A stretch of DNA of 64,000 nt, taken from NCBI RefSeq assembly GCF_036785885.1, contig NC_092320.1:14757557-14821556 (forward strand). The letters run 5' to 3'. Below are positions 11,556 to 21,999 of this stretch, piece after piece. The first letter of the stretch is position 1. The number at the start of each line of letters is the position of its first letter. The notes beneath the pieces are model-generated. The model worked only from the letters and a program-made list of their open reading frames with translations, was not told the origin of the DNA and did not search any database. The translations under genes were made by a program, and so were the position numbers. Origin of the DNA: Coffea arabica. Its lineage: Eukaryota; Streptophyta; Magnoliopsida; Gentianales; Rubiaceae.

Positions 11556-12027
11556 ATGCCCTTTCGTCAAGTTTGTCTAGGGGCAAGTCAGGACCAAGCA
11601 TGTGAGCAGAAACAAAAACAGCAAAATCAATTTTCTCTGGATATCTTTCCATGGCTGAGGAAACAGCATAGCCACCCATGCTGTGGCCAACAAGAATGAC
11701 TTTTTCCTCCGGCGAAAGAGCGTCCATGAACGAGAAGAGTGGTTTGTGGTAGTCATCAATGGTTAGCACTTCTCGAATCCGCTCCTGGTTTCGCCCAGAT
11801 GCAGCTAAGTCTAAGGCTGTAACTTTGTGGCCTGCCTCTTCTAACAAAGTCACTAGTTTGTACCAAGACCATGCACCAAGACAAGCACCATGAACGAGCA
11901 GAAAGTGTGAACGATTACCTACCATATTGAACTTTTCAGTCTGTAGTGTTTTTTTTTTTGTGCAATTCAACATCTAAAATGCACTAGTATATGTAAGCAA
12001 GCATGCCTAGACATTTGATACCTGGGC

Positions 12028-13540
12028 ATGGTAGGCCCAATGGCCAACAAAAGTGCTAGACATCAAGTGATCACGCCTCCTGAGTCCTGCCAAATGCCCG
12101 GTTGGTGTCTTCGGCCCCATTCCCCATGGATCCTCATTAACAAATTTCTATCCTTTTTGTTTTCAATCAGCGTCACTTATTTATTCTGTACCTACTCTCT
12201 TGTTTCTATTCTAAGCGCATTCTAAAGGAGGGCCCAACTTGACTTATAGGAACCGACGAAAATTGAACCATCATTGAACTAGACAGGCGCACTACCTACT
12301 TCTATTCCTACTCTAAGCATATTCTAAGGAGGAGAGCCCAACTAGACCTAGAAAGGTATCGACGGGTACTGAATCACCATTAAATCAGACGAATACACTA
12401 CACGCCGTATAACTTTAGAGAAGGCCACTTAAAATGGCAAGCCATATATAGTGATAAGCAATGGAATGCAAGATTTAAACCCTTGATCTAACACCCCCAC
12501 CAAAATTTAAAATTTTTCATAATGACCAACAGTCCAAATGGCTGCTGTTAACAAATTTCTACCACATGCCCCGATTTTTAAGTTTTCTCACGTGAGACTT
12601 CAGTCTTACTTGAGCCAGATTAGTTTAAAAGAGGCAAATGCAACATAAATGATCTTCATTTCTCTCCAGCATTCAATAAGTCTTATTGTTTGGCCTGATT
12701 CCATGATTCACAAAACTCTGTAATCTTCAAAAATGCATACAAAATCCCAATCTTTTCATAAAGGAGAGGAGGGAAAAAAAAAATTTTGGTAAACACGTTA
12801 CAAAGAAGCGTGTGCTATGGATATAAATCACAAAATTGCATAATTATGAGAAATTAAAAACAGTAATCCATAAATTCGTCTGCGGGATTGATACCAAGAA
12901 AATCAGTTCTCTCCTTGCCTCTAGATTTCTTGGAGGTTCCAACAGCATTGACCATCTAAAAAGAGTGATGCTAGAGCAATTCTCCATGAAGTATTTGTCC
13001 TCAATATTGGGATGCCAATATTACTGGATTTCTTTCTTTCTTTGGCATCAAAAACGGACAAAGGCATCCTATGTAATAGAGATTACAATAATCTTGCTTG
13101 GCTAGTCAACTCATGGGCTACAATAACCTGATTCCTGGAGACTTTCTGGAATACAACTTGTAAAAAAAAAAAAAAGAAAGTTACTACTTGATTTACTCAT
13201 TACTATTCAGTATAAATATAGACATTTTAATATGTATGTCCTTTACTATATTAGGCACTGAGAAGACTTAAAGAGATCAAGGGGCAACTTTGACAAGTAC
13301 TGAACCAACCACTATGACTCAGACGAATACCTAAATACCCGTTGATAAAAATTCAAGAAAATTCTGAATAATAAAACGTGGGCCAATAGACCAAGATCGA
13401 CACCCAAATAAAGTCTCAAGTCTTTAAGCATGGTGCTCCATGTTTGTTTATACCAGGGAAGGTTGCTTCCACGGTGGAAAATGGGATGAACTTCGCACCC
13501 ACCATGCACTCTACTCTTGCACGCAGAAAATGGGGCTATC
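12028..13540. other. Intergenic DNA with a dispersed, diverged repeat
   Basis: Two tandem-like, diverged copies of a ~95-105 bp sequence lie at about 12203-12298 and 12312-12405. They share CTAAGCRYATTCTAA, GAGGGCCCAACT-type and GACGAATACACTAC-type blocks. A third partial copy lies at about 13255-13335 (GTACTGAACCAACCACTATGACT...). An open frame on + at 12836-13105 (89 aa) has no recognisable family. I see no gene. Confidence 0.45.
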
Positions 13541-13544
13541 AGCT

Positions 13545-13606
13545 TTGCTTAAAAATGCGTGCCAATCATCGATATGGACGCGTATTAGGTAGTAGTAACT
13601 GCTCCC
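13545..13606. repeat. Direct repeat, copy A
   Basis: TTGCTTAAAAATGCGTGCCA ... GATATGGACG ... TTAGGTAGTAGTAACT recurs with substitutions at 14201-14260. The two copies bracket the SINE and MITE. Confidence 0.6.
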
Positions 13607-13611
13607 GCGTG

Positions 13612-13801
13612 AATAGTCCAGCAGCAGCGCCTCTTACCAGTGAAACTTGAGGTCACAAGTTCGAGTCTCCGCTCCGCTGGATTCCTCCGCGCACTTAACA
13701 TGTTCGGGCCTGGTTGGGACGCCGGGTCCGGGCCGCAGGGGATTAGTCGGGCCCCGTAAGGATTGACCCGGACACCCCTGTGTCGACAAAAAAAAAAAAA
13801 A
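13612..13801 (+). mobile_element. tRNA-derived SINE
   Basis: A pol-III box B-like motif (GTTCGAGTCTCC) lies near 13658-13669, with an A-box candidate about 30-45 bp upstream. These are followed by a GC-rich body (GGCCTGGTTGGGACGCCGGG..., GGGGATTAGTCGGGCCCCGT...) and TGTCGACA leading into an A14 tail. The layout and 3' motif match plant Au/TS-type SINEs. The 5' end is approximate and no clean target duplication is seen, because another element sits in the A tail. Confidence 0.75.
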
Positions 13802-14116
13802 GGTTAATTCCACTTTGTCCCCCCAAACTTTGGATAATTACCCACTTCAGTCCCTAAATTTCAAAATGGGACATTTAAGTCCCTAAAACTTATAAATTAG
13901 GACACTTAAGTCCCTAAACTTATAAAATAGGACATTTAAATTCCTAAACTTATAAAATGGGACACTTCGACCACCAACAGCATTCAAGATTCTGTCAATA
14001 ATTTTCCTTAATTAAAAGGTATTTATAAGTTTAGGGACTTAAGTGTCCCATTTTGAAGTTTAGGGACTGAAGTGGATAATCGTCCAAAATTTGGGGGGAC
14101 AAATTGAAATTAACCC
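13802..14116. mobile_element. MULE-type MITE (copy 1), inserted in the SINE poly(A) tail
   Basis: Ends are GGTTAATTCCACTTTGTCCC and, inverted, GGGTTAATTTCAATTTGTCC. A run of nine A follows the right end (14117-14125), matching the A tail on the left, so the 9-bp target duplication is poly(A). Inside the left part is a ~33 bp unit (CCTAAACTTATAAAATGGGACACTTAA-like, degenerate) repeated about four times. Beyond it is a unique spacer (CGACCACCAACAGCATTCAAG) and the right TIR. The same family occurs at 47074-47389 in the opposite orientation. Confidence 0.85.
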
Positions 14117-14200
14117 AAAAAAAAAGGTAGTAGTAAGTAGTAACTACTAGTGTAGTACTTTTGACAAAAAAAAAAAAAAAAAAACTACTACTGTACTAGT

Positions 14201-14260
14201 TTGCTTAAAAAATGTGTACCAACCGATATGTACGTATGTTAGGTAGCAGTAACTACTAGT
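14201..14260. repeat. Direct repeat, copy B
   Basis: Diverged copy of 13545-13606 (TTGCTTAAAAAATGTGTACC ... GATATGTACG ... TTAGGTAGCAGTAACTACT). The intervening DNA contains a SINE with a MITE in its tail. Confidence 0.6.
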
Positions 14261-14269
14261 GTACTAGCT

Positions 14270-15550
14270 CGAGCACACTGCCGTCGGCAGGCATTCATTT
14301 CTCTACTTCAGCTCAGCCTTGTCCAGATTGCATTTCTTCCGCACAAAATTTTTTTATATTTTTTTTATGAAAATATTTATCAATCATCTATTTATCTTAT
14401 ATACATTAAATTAATATAATATATTTCTTTGTTATAAAATTTCTAAAAATAACAATCTAAATGGAACATTGAGTCTGTGATAAAATTTAGTGTGGTTGGA
14501 TCGAAAATTAACCAAAAATTTTTTAGAATAGTTACAGTAAAATTTTTTGAGATATGATATATGTGAAATGAAAAAATAATTTAAAAATATATTTTTAATG
14601 CAAATTTTTTAAGTAACAACGTGTGCTTTTTCTTGTTAAAGTGATTGGTCCCTAAAATCAAAGGTTTTTTTTTTTTTTTGGTAATCTCCCGGGAGCAGGT
14701 GGAATCATTGACATTAGTTTGTATGAAATTGGATCCAAAACAAAAAGAAAGGATTGATGAGCTCGCAATAAGAACAAAAATAAAGTAATCAACAAACACG
14801 ACAAACGTGCAACAGGAGAAGCGTAAATTATACTTTGCCCCCAAATATTTCCAAAATTTGGGGGTCATTTGTTTTCTGCCACCACATTTTGCACGTGTTA
14901 TTTTGGTCAAAGATTCTTTCTAACACGTGGTTTGACAGAGTAGTCAGAAAGACGAAATCATGTTTATCCCAGCCAAAGACTATGCTTTTGTGGAATTTAT
15001 TCTAGCCAAAACAAAACTTGAACGTTTCTCTTTATGAATTCATAAGGGGAGCATGTTGAAATTATTGCAACAAGATTGCTACATTGATCATATGAAATTA
15101 GTTTAAGCATTAAAGTATTTTGCATCTTTACAAGTCAATTCAATGGAAGATTTTTCAAAGAAAACTTTTGATTAGTCATTTTTTATATCATTGTTTGAGT
15201 TAAGTTGATTAAATTTTGTTAAAAAAAAATATGGAATATTATTTTATTATAACAAATTTTTAGAAAAATTTAAAATAATTTTACTCACTATTGAAATTTG
15301 GAATTTCGAATATTTCTGAATTAATGGCCGATGAACACCTGTAAGTTTAATTGTACGTTGACATGAACAATTTGGAAAACATCACGCTTGCAAATATAGA
15401 AAAGCATAACGCCTTCTTCAGAGGACTAAGAGTGGAGTGAGAGGAAAGAGAGAAGAAAAAACGAATATAGAAGAAAAAGAAAGAGGAAGACCACCACAAG
15501 GTTCTCCTTCTTTCCAATCTATCATGACAATTCTTAATAAGTGGTGTTTA
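14270..15550. other. AT-rich intergenic DNA, no gene seen
   Basis: Long A/T stretches with no open frame that carries a domain. An A/T-rich segment at 14340-14640 (ending in Ts and TTTTTTAAGT) resembles interior sequence of plant hAT-type MITEs, but I cannot delimit it. Confidence 0.4.
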
Positions 15551-15562
15551 GCATCAAAAAAA

Positions 15563-16465
15563 TATCAAGGGATAATTTTAGAAACCTCCCCTGAGATCTC
15601 TCACTATTTCACTAGCTTCCCTCCTTGTTTTAAAAATTATAGTAACGTCCCTTAAAATTAATTATCTTGTAATATTAGACCAAATCAATAATTAAAAAAT
15701 GATATTAAGAGATAAAAGATAATATGATTTCATCATTGCTTCTCTTCTATTATATTATTTAATTAATTCAATATCAACCCACACATTAAAGAAAAATACA
15801 AAAATTTGCTATTTATCATTAGGGTTCAAATCACATATAGTATAAAAAAAATATCATTTTATATTTTTCACTTAATATAAGATTTAAATTACTCTTTTCA
15901 ATTACAAATCCACTCTCAAATACGATCAATAGTAAATAATCAATAAAAATTGAAACCAAAATATTACAAAGAACAAACTTTAATATCATAAATATTCTTG
16001 TCAACATATTAATGTTAGATACTGAGATTTTTATGGTATTAAAGTTCGCTCTTTATAATATTTTGGTTACAATTTTTTTTAATTTTTTGTTGTTGATCTT
16101 ATTTGACAATGGGTTCATAACTAAAAAGAGCAATTTAGATCTTACTTTAAATGAAATATATAAAATGATATACTATTTTTGATGCCATCTGTGATTTAAT
16201 TCTTCATGATAAACAGCAAATTCTAATATTTTTTTAATGTTTGGATTGGTGTTAAATTAATTAAACAATTTAGTAGATGAGAGGTAATGGTGGAATCATA
16301 TTATCTCTCTCTCTCTCTCTCTCTTCTAATATCATTTTTTAATTGTTGATTGGACCCAAATATTACATGATAAAAAAGCTCAAGAGAGGTTACTGTAATT
16401 TTCAAAACCTGAAGGAAGGACAGTGAAATAGTTAAAAACCTCAGGGGAGGTTTATGAAAACATTT
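15563..16465. mobile_element. Non-autonomous TIR element (MULE-like), about 0.9 kb
   Basis: The left arm at about 15563-15660 (GGGATAATTTTAGAAACCTC, then ACTATTTCACTAGCTTCCCT, then AAAATTATAGTAACGTCCCT) is matched in inverted order by 16377-16465 (AGGTTACTGTAATTTTC, then GGACAGTGAAATAGTT, then CTCAGGGGAGGTTT). The interior is AT-rich with a (CT)n run at 16307-16323 and no coding capacity. A clear target duplication could not be seen. A fragment of the same family lies at 150-278. Confidence 0.75.
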
Positions 16466-16469
16466 CAAT

Positions 16470-17320
16470 TCTTTTTTCTAGCATAGGGAGTTTTGGAATT
16501 TAAGAAAGGAGGGTGCGGAAGGGTGATTTAAGAAAACTTGTCCTACACTTAATTTAAATTAATTTAGTTGCCAACAATGGTGAAATACTTTGTATGTCAC
16601 TTTTCTTTTTGATTAAAAAAAAGACGATTTTATTAATGTGTTAAAAATCGTCCAGCATAATTTGCTTTACAAAATCTGGAGGGAAGTTATTGGCAAAGCT
16701 ACTACATTGCAAGTCAATAGTCGACGTCAAAGCATTTGATGTTTTAGTTATTTTTCTTTGACTTAAAAAAAAGTTACTGCCTTGTCAATGTTCTCCAGCA
16801 TAAATATACAATACTGAAGCGAAAATGGACACATAGTTGTCCTCGATCCTGTGTTGGCAACTTTGTCTAATATTTTAGGTAAACTTGATCTTGTAGATAA
16901 GTGCTTTACATGATTGTACTGTTTGCATTATTAGTTGTATGTTCTAAAACGATCTAAATTTTTAAAACATGTTGGTTTACAAGACTTTCACCAAAACCAA
17001 AAAAAAAAAAAAAAAAAAGTTTTTTTTTCAAGACCGGATCTACCTATTTGTTATCGTTTGGGAAAAAAAAAAAAAAAAAGACCAGATCTACCTAAATGAT
17101 GTTTTAATAATTTGTTGTCTCAGTTAGGATTCTCACACATTAAGATTTTGTTTAATTAAGATTAGTGAAGTTTCTTCGTTTAATTACAAATGCATTTTGA
17201 CCCAATCGTCATAAATTCTTGCTTTATCATGATCAATAGTTGTATATGTACGTTACACAAGTGCAAACTCATCACTATGAAAAATGGCCGGAAAAGAATT
17301 GAAATCCTAGGAGAAGTGCT
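16470..17320. other. Intergenic DNA with long A runs
   Basis: A runs at about 16998-17020 and 17063-17079 flank a short duplicated phrase (AGACCGGATCTACCTA / AGACCAGATCTACCTA). No gene is seen. Confidence 0.45.
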
Positions 17321-17325
17321 AAGGA

Positions 17326-17498
17326 CTACTAAGTGTTTGGACAGGAGATTATTTAAAATATTATTTAAAATAATTACTGTAACATTTTTTGTGATGTGAT
17401 GTATATGAGATACAAAAGTTAATTGGAAAAATAAAAAAAAGTGTGTTGAAAATTGCGTTTGTGATGCAAACAAATAATTTGGAGCCAAATAATGGCTA
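17326..17498. mobile_element. hAT-type MITE
   Basis: The segment starts AGTGTTTGGACAGGAG and ends CAAATAATTTGGAGCCAAAT, with the internal block TTACTGTAACATTTTTTGTG common in plant hAT MITEs. TIRs are short and imperfect and the exact ends and target duplication are uncertain. Confidence 0.45.
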
Positions 17499-17550
17499 TG
17501 CAAATCTTTATCTTTTTTTTTTTATGAGACATAATGTTATCTTTAACTTC

Positions 17551-17634
17551 TTTTTTTTTGTGCAAATAGGAGGTCCTGAACTCAGGTCTTGTTATTTTCT
17601 ATCTTACCACCCAATCCAACCCATCCCTCTTCCT
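17551..17634 (-). mobile_element. Short tRNA-derived SINE, reverse orientation
   Basis: A T9 run at 17551-17559 (the poly(A) tail seen in reverse) is followed by TGCAAATAGGAGGTCCTGAACTC, the complement of a box-B-like region. It is bounded by near-identical flanks (ATGTTATCTTTAACTT at 17534 and ATGTTATCTTTATCTT at 17635), a probable target-site duplication. It is similar in layout to the SINE at 42772-42853. Confidence 0.65.
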
Positions 17635-17769
17635 ATGTTATCTTTATCTTTAATAAGAAATTGCAAGAAAATGAATGTTAAAGTTTGCTAATTGCAATTG
17701 TATGTAATTATCTTGTTCATCATTTTTCGTGCCAAAACCAAATATAATTTGCGACCTATAACCACACTT

Positions 17770-18118
17770 TCATGATTTCATCAACCTATTATAAACGCAA
17801 GAAAATACCTTCTCACGGATATAGAAGCCATCATTCCTCACAACCCAATTGCACTTGTTAAGCTTATATAAAAATTTGCCACAAAATTCACGAGCAAAGT
17901 CCCAAGTTAAAAACTGTAAAGTTTCTTTGTTCTTTACCCCATTCGAAATGCTAGACGTACGAAGTTGTCCTGATAAAATCTAGACTGAACTCCCAATGGA
18001 AATCATTGTTCAAATGGAGTGTGTGACATCCAAGCTTCTTATCTTTGGATTGGCAACACATTTCTACTGGAATGGTATTTCTTTGGGAGGTGATTCACCA
18101 CTTGAACATAATAACCCT
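17770..18118 (-). pseudogene. S-protein homolog (SPH, plant self-incompatibility S1 family) pseudogene
   Basis: The minus strand reads in order: YYVQVVNHLP; CCQSKDKKLGCHTLHLNN; DFHWEFSLDF; then TAG where a Cys is expected before HFEWGKEQRNFTVFN; and in a shifted frame EFCGKFLYKLNKCNW and NDGFYIRE. These match the SPH pattern of the intact gene at 23540 (NNLPNN, CQSKDDD, FHWEF, CYWYVKEDGFY). At least one in-frame stop and two frameshifts break it, and no signal peptide is evident. It is closer to the other broken copy at 24091-24420 than to the intact gene, including their 3' flanks, so those two descend from one duplicated segment. Confidence 0.8.
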
Positions 18119-18149
18119 CGAAAGAAGCATTTACAAGGATAGTTTCGAA

Positions 18150-19030
18150 AAAGTAAAATGATAAGATGGAGACAATTAGAAGGTTTTTCCCCGTGGTATG
18201 TGCCATTTTGCGCAGTCAAATTTAACTCTTTAAATCAGAAAACCTTCTGTTTATATAGGGAGGTACATGGAAGATGGTCGTCTTGTTCTTTTCTGGTTTT
18301 TCGTTTAGAGAAAAGATGTTGGAGGACTTCGCTGGGGTTGAAATTTTCACAACCTTGCATGGTTAGAACTAGTTTTGCAGCCCGACTTACCCGACTTCAA
18401 ATATTCTGTCCCCAAATTAGTCTCTATTTCCTCTCTTCCCAAAAGTTGTTAAAATAAAAACAAAAAAAAAGTTTGAGTTATCTATTTTAATTGATTTTGA
18501 ATAAACTTTTCGCCCGATTATTATCGATTTGTTTGAGTTTAAATTATCAAAAAGTTAGAAACACGTGACAGCTGTACAAAGAAGGGACAGAGAAGATAGA
18601 AATTATTTTGGAGACAAAAGATTCGAAGCCGACCTACCCTACCTTCCCCACTCCACCAATCTTTTTCCGCCCGGTGGTTCCCCTTGCTGGCCATCATAAA
18701 ATGAGAAATTCCATAGTTGAACTGTTTTCCCCCTTCTGGTTTATTTCGGATCAGCAATTCTGGAAATTCATGCAACAGTCACAACTAGAAACTACAAATC
18801 GGTCAAAATCCAATATTTTACTCCCATGTAAAACATACAAGTCCTAGAAAGTAGGCAACTAGACGATCATGAGATTTTTCTTCTTCAGTTATTAAAACCA
18901 GAATCGGGACACAACACCGTATTTAAATGGCAGCACAAATTCGGATGCAACTTCGCCTGGTGTATAACTGCTTGCTGGCTTTGATGAGTTTCCGACATGA
19001 AGCTAGCTTGTTCAAGAGTTACCATCGTTC
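18150..19030. other. Intergenic DNA and 3' flank of the Tudor-like gene
   Basis: Overlapping short open frames on both strands (18158-18847) lack recognisable domains. The part from about 18850 is probably 3' UTR of the leftward gene ending at 19036. Confidence 0.4.
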
Positions 19031-19035
19031 ATTGA

Positions 19036-19482
19036 CTAACCTAGCATGTTACCAGTCCCAAGTTTTGCAGGCTTCTGCACAGATTTTTGTTGCCTCCTAA
19101 TTATTTTTGCTGATATAGACTTCAAAGGCACCATGATATCCAGGGGACGAAGCACTTCTTCCAACTCATTCCATTCAAGATCTTCAGAGTCACCATCTTC
19201 ATAGACCACCCTGTACCAGCACATTTCCTCATCATACTTGGCGACTTTTCCAGCATAATACTGTCCTCCAAATAATTTCAGAACTTCTCTTCCAACCAAC
19301 CATTCACCAAAACCAGGATTTTCGTGTTGCTTAGCATCGCTAACAACATTACTAGTAGAAGGAGCAGAATCTCTTGGACCCATTGGAGGCAGGCCATTTA
19401 TCACAATGGCAGGTTCTCCTGGTAGCTGAAAGATCCCTGTTACTGGCATCTCTAATTCTTCCACTTTGCACGCATTGTCCAT
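19036..19482 (-). CDS. Dirigent protein 17-like small protein with Tudor-like domain
   Basis: A single coding exon of 148 aa. Residues about 15-40 give the conserved FQLPGEPAIVINGLPP motif. Residues about 60-110 form a Tudor-like fold: WLVGREVLKLFGGQYYAGKV, then YDEEMCWYRVVYEDGDSEDL and WNELEEVL. The tail is basic (AKIIRRQQKSVQKP). Plant databases name such proteins 'dirigent protein 17-like', although the visible domain is Tudor-like rather than the dirigent barrel. Related Tudor-like modules in plant DDT/PHD proteins suggest nuclear or chromatin interaction, but the function is unknown. ATG 19482 is the first in frame. Upstream the transcript probably continues through a long 5'-UTR intron to a leader exon near 21670-21960. 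Confidence 0.78.
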   Translation of the reverse strand: MDNACKVEELEMPVTGIFQLPGEPAIVINGLPPMGPRDSAPSTSNVVSDAKQHENPGFGEWLVGREVLKLFGGQYYAGKVAKYDEEMCWYRVVYEDGDSEDLEWNELEEVLRPLDIMVPLKSISAKIIRRQQKSVQKPAKLGTGNMLG

Positions 19483-19494
19483 TTATACCAGGTA

Positions 19495-21960
19495 ACGTCC
19501 TTAATTTTGTGAAAACTAATGTCCTGTCCAAATAAGTTTATGATCGCATTGCCAAAGAAGAAGCCTAAGAAATTGAAATGCAAACAATGTCTGATAGAAA
19601 GTTGTGTTCTTTTACATGAAACCAACAAGCAGATCTCGCACTCATAATGAGTTTCAAGACTAGAAAAATTGGCCAAATAATGGCATATCTGTAAATGAGG
19701 TTGTACTCTAACCATAAAGGAAGTGCCAACAAATATTAACATCCTCAACTATAGGCAGAAAAGTAAAATTTTTACTACTAGTTTCTTCAACTGCAGAATT
19801 TTTAATTCAGCTTAAACCACACAAGTTATCATACTCCGGGGGGGGGGAAAGATATCGAGAATTCTACTTCCTCTTAGTTCCATAGAGTTGGAAACCCAAT
19901 CCCCATATTCTCTACCTTTTGTTAAATAGATTTTCAGGAAACACCAATAACTTGATAACATTAATTTTAGGAATATAAAGTACAAAAACAGGATGGCCCC
20001 CTCCCAAGTTTTAAGCTTTTAGCACCTCCAGACACTCAACTACCAACAAATTCGAGAAAAACTGATAAAAATAACCACCCCACAAATCAGATTAGGATAT
20101 AAATTCAAAAGAAGCTTGATTTAGGAAAAAGAAGGGCTAATAAACAAGAGCTTTTCAGAAATCCCAACCACAGATGGATTACTCAGTTGATAGCCCCCTA
20201 CTTAGCATTCCTGCTGAAAGACCACATTCATATTTTCTAGACAACTTTGATTAGGCAAACAACAGTACATGCTAGCTATTTCTTTTGACACCAACAACTT
20301 CCAATTTTGATGTAATTATTAATTTATATTGGCAGTAAACAAACGTATCAACTCAAGGGTAGCAGAATAAGGGCAGAAGCTGGGGCATAGTTCCCCTTTT
20401 GACAAAAAAAGGGACAATGTTAAAACTCATTTTGGACATTGACTCACATATTATGCTAGAATTCTACAAGTATAACAAAAAGCTACCACAAAGTATAAAG
20501 AGAATGACCAACTTTACTATGTAGCTTACTGCATGAGCAAAGGGTTTATGCAACAGTTCATGCTAGCTAACCAAGTAACAAACGAAAAAAAAATCAGCGA
20601 ACAAAAATAATGTCATTAGCATATAAAAAGTTAAAGACTAACTGATGAACAATCAGAACCAAAAGATCATTAACCTAGCATTACATACCACCAAGAACCA
20701 TCATTAATAAAAGAAGCAGAAATCCCACGCAGACCCAAAGGAGAAATTCAGCTTATGAAAATAAATAGTTAGATTAGTTTACACTGCAAAGCCCAAAAAT
20801 CTCCTAATGCATTCATGGTTATACACCTAAAAACCTATAACTCAAGATGCCTGAGACTAATAAAACTGTTAAGCTTCACACACACAAGTGTTTCCACCAC
20901 TTAAAGGTACACTTGAATTCATGTTCCAATCATCAAGATGGCAAGAAGTCAGAATTAACAAGCAAAAAAAAAAAAAAACACCTAAATGTCTGCTAACCAA
21001 ACAAAACAAAAGGCTAGTGTATGAACAATTATTCTCCCCTGCTTTAAGCAATCAAAATCTTATCTTCGAACCATCCTCACATATAGCATGTTTAAAACCT
21101 GAATGCACATCATGTTACTGGTCTAACAATTATAACATTGGATTAGTGGCCAACCACAACTATTATTCACAAAAAGTTGACAAATGAAATGCAGACGCTC
21201 ACGGAGAACTAGCCAAATTCCACTACATGAATCGAAAGCTAGTCCAAACAAACAAGGTTCCACATTTTGATATGGATGAAAAGCTTTAGGGAAATGCACT
21301 AAAAAAGCGCTCAAAAAAAAAAAAAAAAGCTGATACGAAAAACTTGGAATTAATCCATTAGGGTTCTACATGTACAGGAGAGATTCATGAGCAGCCAGGA
21401 GAGATTACTTCTATAAATCAGTATATCCGCTCAGGTATTTCAATAACGTAAGGGCGTAGGAAAGTACCTAACACATTAGTACTAGTACACCGTTTCCATA
21501 AATTTCAAGAATTTTATAAGCCAAGAATAATCAAATTTAAAGAAAACAAAGACAAAATAGGGACCATTATGGAGAAACGCATCCAAGAAAATCTGATAAA
21601 AATCCAATACGCGATTAGACTGTTAACAAGAAATTATCCGATGAATTTTTCAGTTGGCAAGAAACATGTACCTCAGTAGATAAAGAACAGTGAGAGCTGA
21701 GCTGCAAAATAGTTTGCGAAGCCAAAGAAGAAGAAGAGGCACGTTGAAAAAAGGACGAATCTTTTCTGAAGTTTCTTTCTCAGAAATAATTCTCAGAAAA
21801 AATCCCCCATTTTTCTTCTCTTCGTCTTCTCTGCTTCTCCTTCCTCGTCGGAGAACACCCCCCCCCCCCAAGAAAACCCCGATTTTTCTCTATCCTCAAG
21901 TCTTATATTTGTCTATTTTTTCTCTATTTCTTCCTTAACTCTTTTCTTGCTAAAACCCGC
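19495..21960 (-). promoter_or_regulatory. Probable 5'-UTR intron and noncoding leader exon of the Tudor-like gene
   Basis: Upstream of ATG 19482 there is no other gene for 2.5 kb. On the minus strand a good donor (CTGAG|GTACATG) lies at about 21671. It is preceded by a purine-rich leader (21672 to about 21960) of the kind common in plant 5' UTRs, and an AG (AATTAAG) lies just upstream of the ATG at about 19500. The inferred intron is about 2.2 kb. The region also holds a G8 run at 19840-19847 and a C11 run near 21858-21868. This is inference without transcript data. Confidence 0.4.
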
Positions 21961-21999
21961 TAAAAACCCGACTTCCCAGTCTTTTCATTTGCACCTAGA

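Larger units (their letters stand above)
8875..11925 (-). pseudogene. Methylesterase / hydroxynitrile-lyase family alpha/beta hydrolase, stop at first splice junction
   Basis: Exon 1 runs 11925 to 11556, exon 2 runs 10592 to 10471, and exon 3 runs 9156 to 8875. All splice ends are GT/AG, phases agree (1, then 0), and the spliced length would be about 257 codons, normal for the MES/SABP2/polyneuridine-aldehyde-esterase family. That family hydrolyses small methyl esters such as methyl salicylate or methyl jasmonate. Exon 1 has the HG-AC-LGAWSW oxyanion region (Leu where His is common) and the nucleophile elbow GHSMGG. Exon 3 has the acid residue in GGSDVAMP and the catalytic His in ADHMVM. The only clear fault is that joining exon 1 (ending GCA T) to exon 2 (starting GA) makes TGA; the next AG, six bases on, makes TAA. 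Either the gene is a young pseudogene or the true splice differs. ATG 11925 was chosen because it aligns with the family start. The substrate cannot be told. Confidence 0.75.

Noticed and set aside
11926-11973. Extra 16 codons at the start of the methylesterase-like frame
   Set aside because: The family start aligns with the Met at 11925; the upstream residues are low-complexity and probably 5' UTR.
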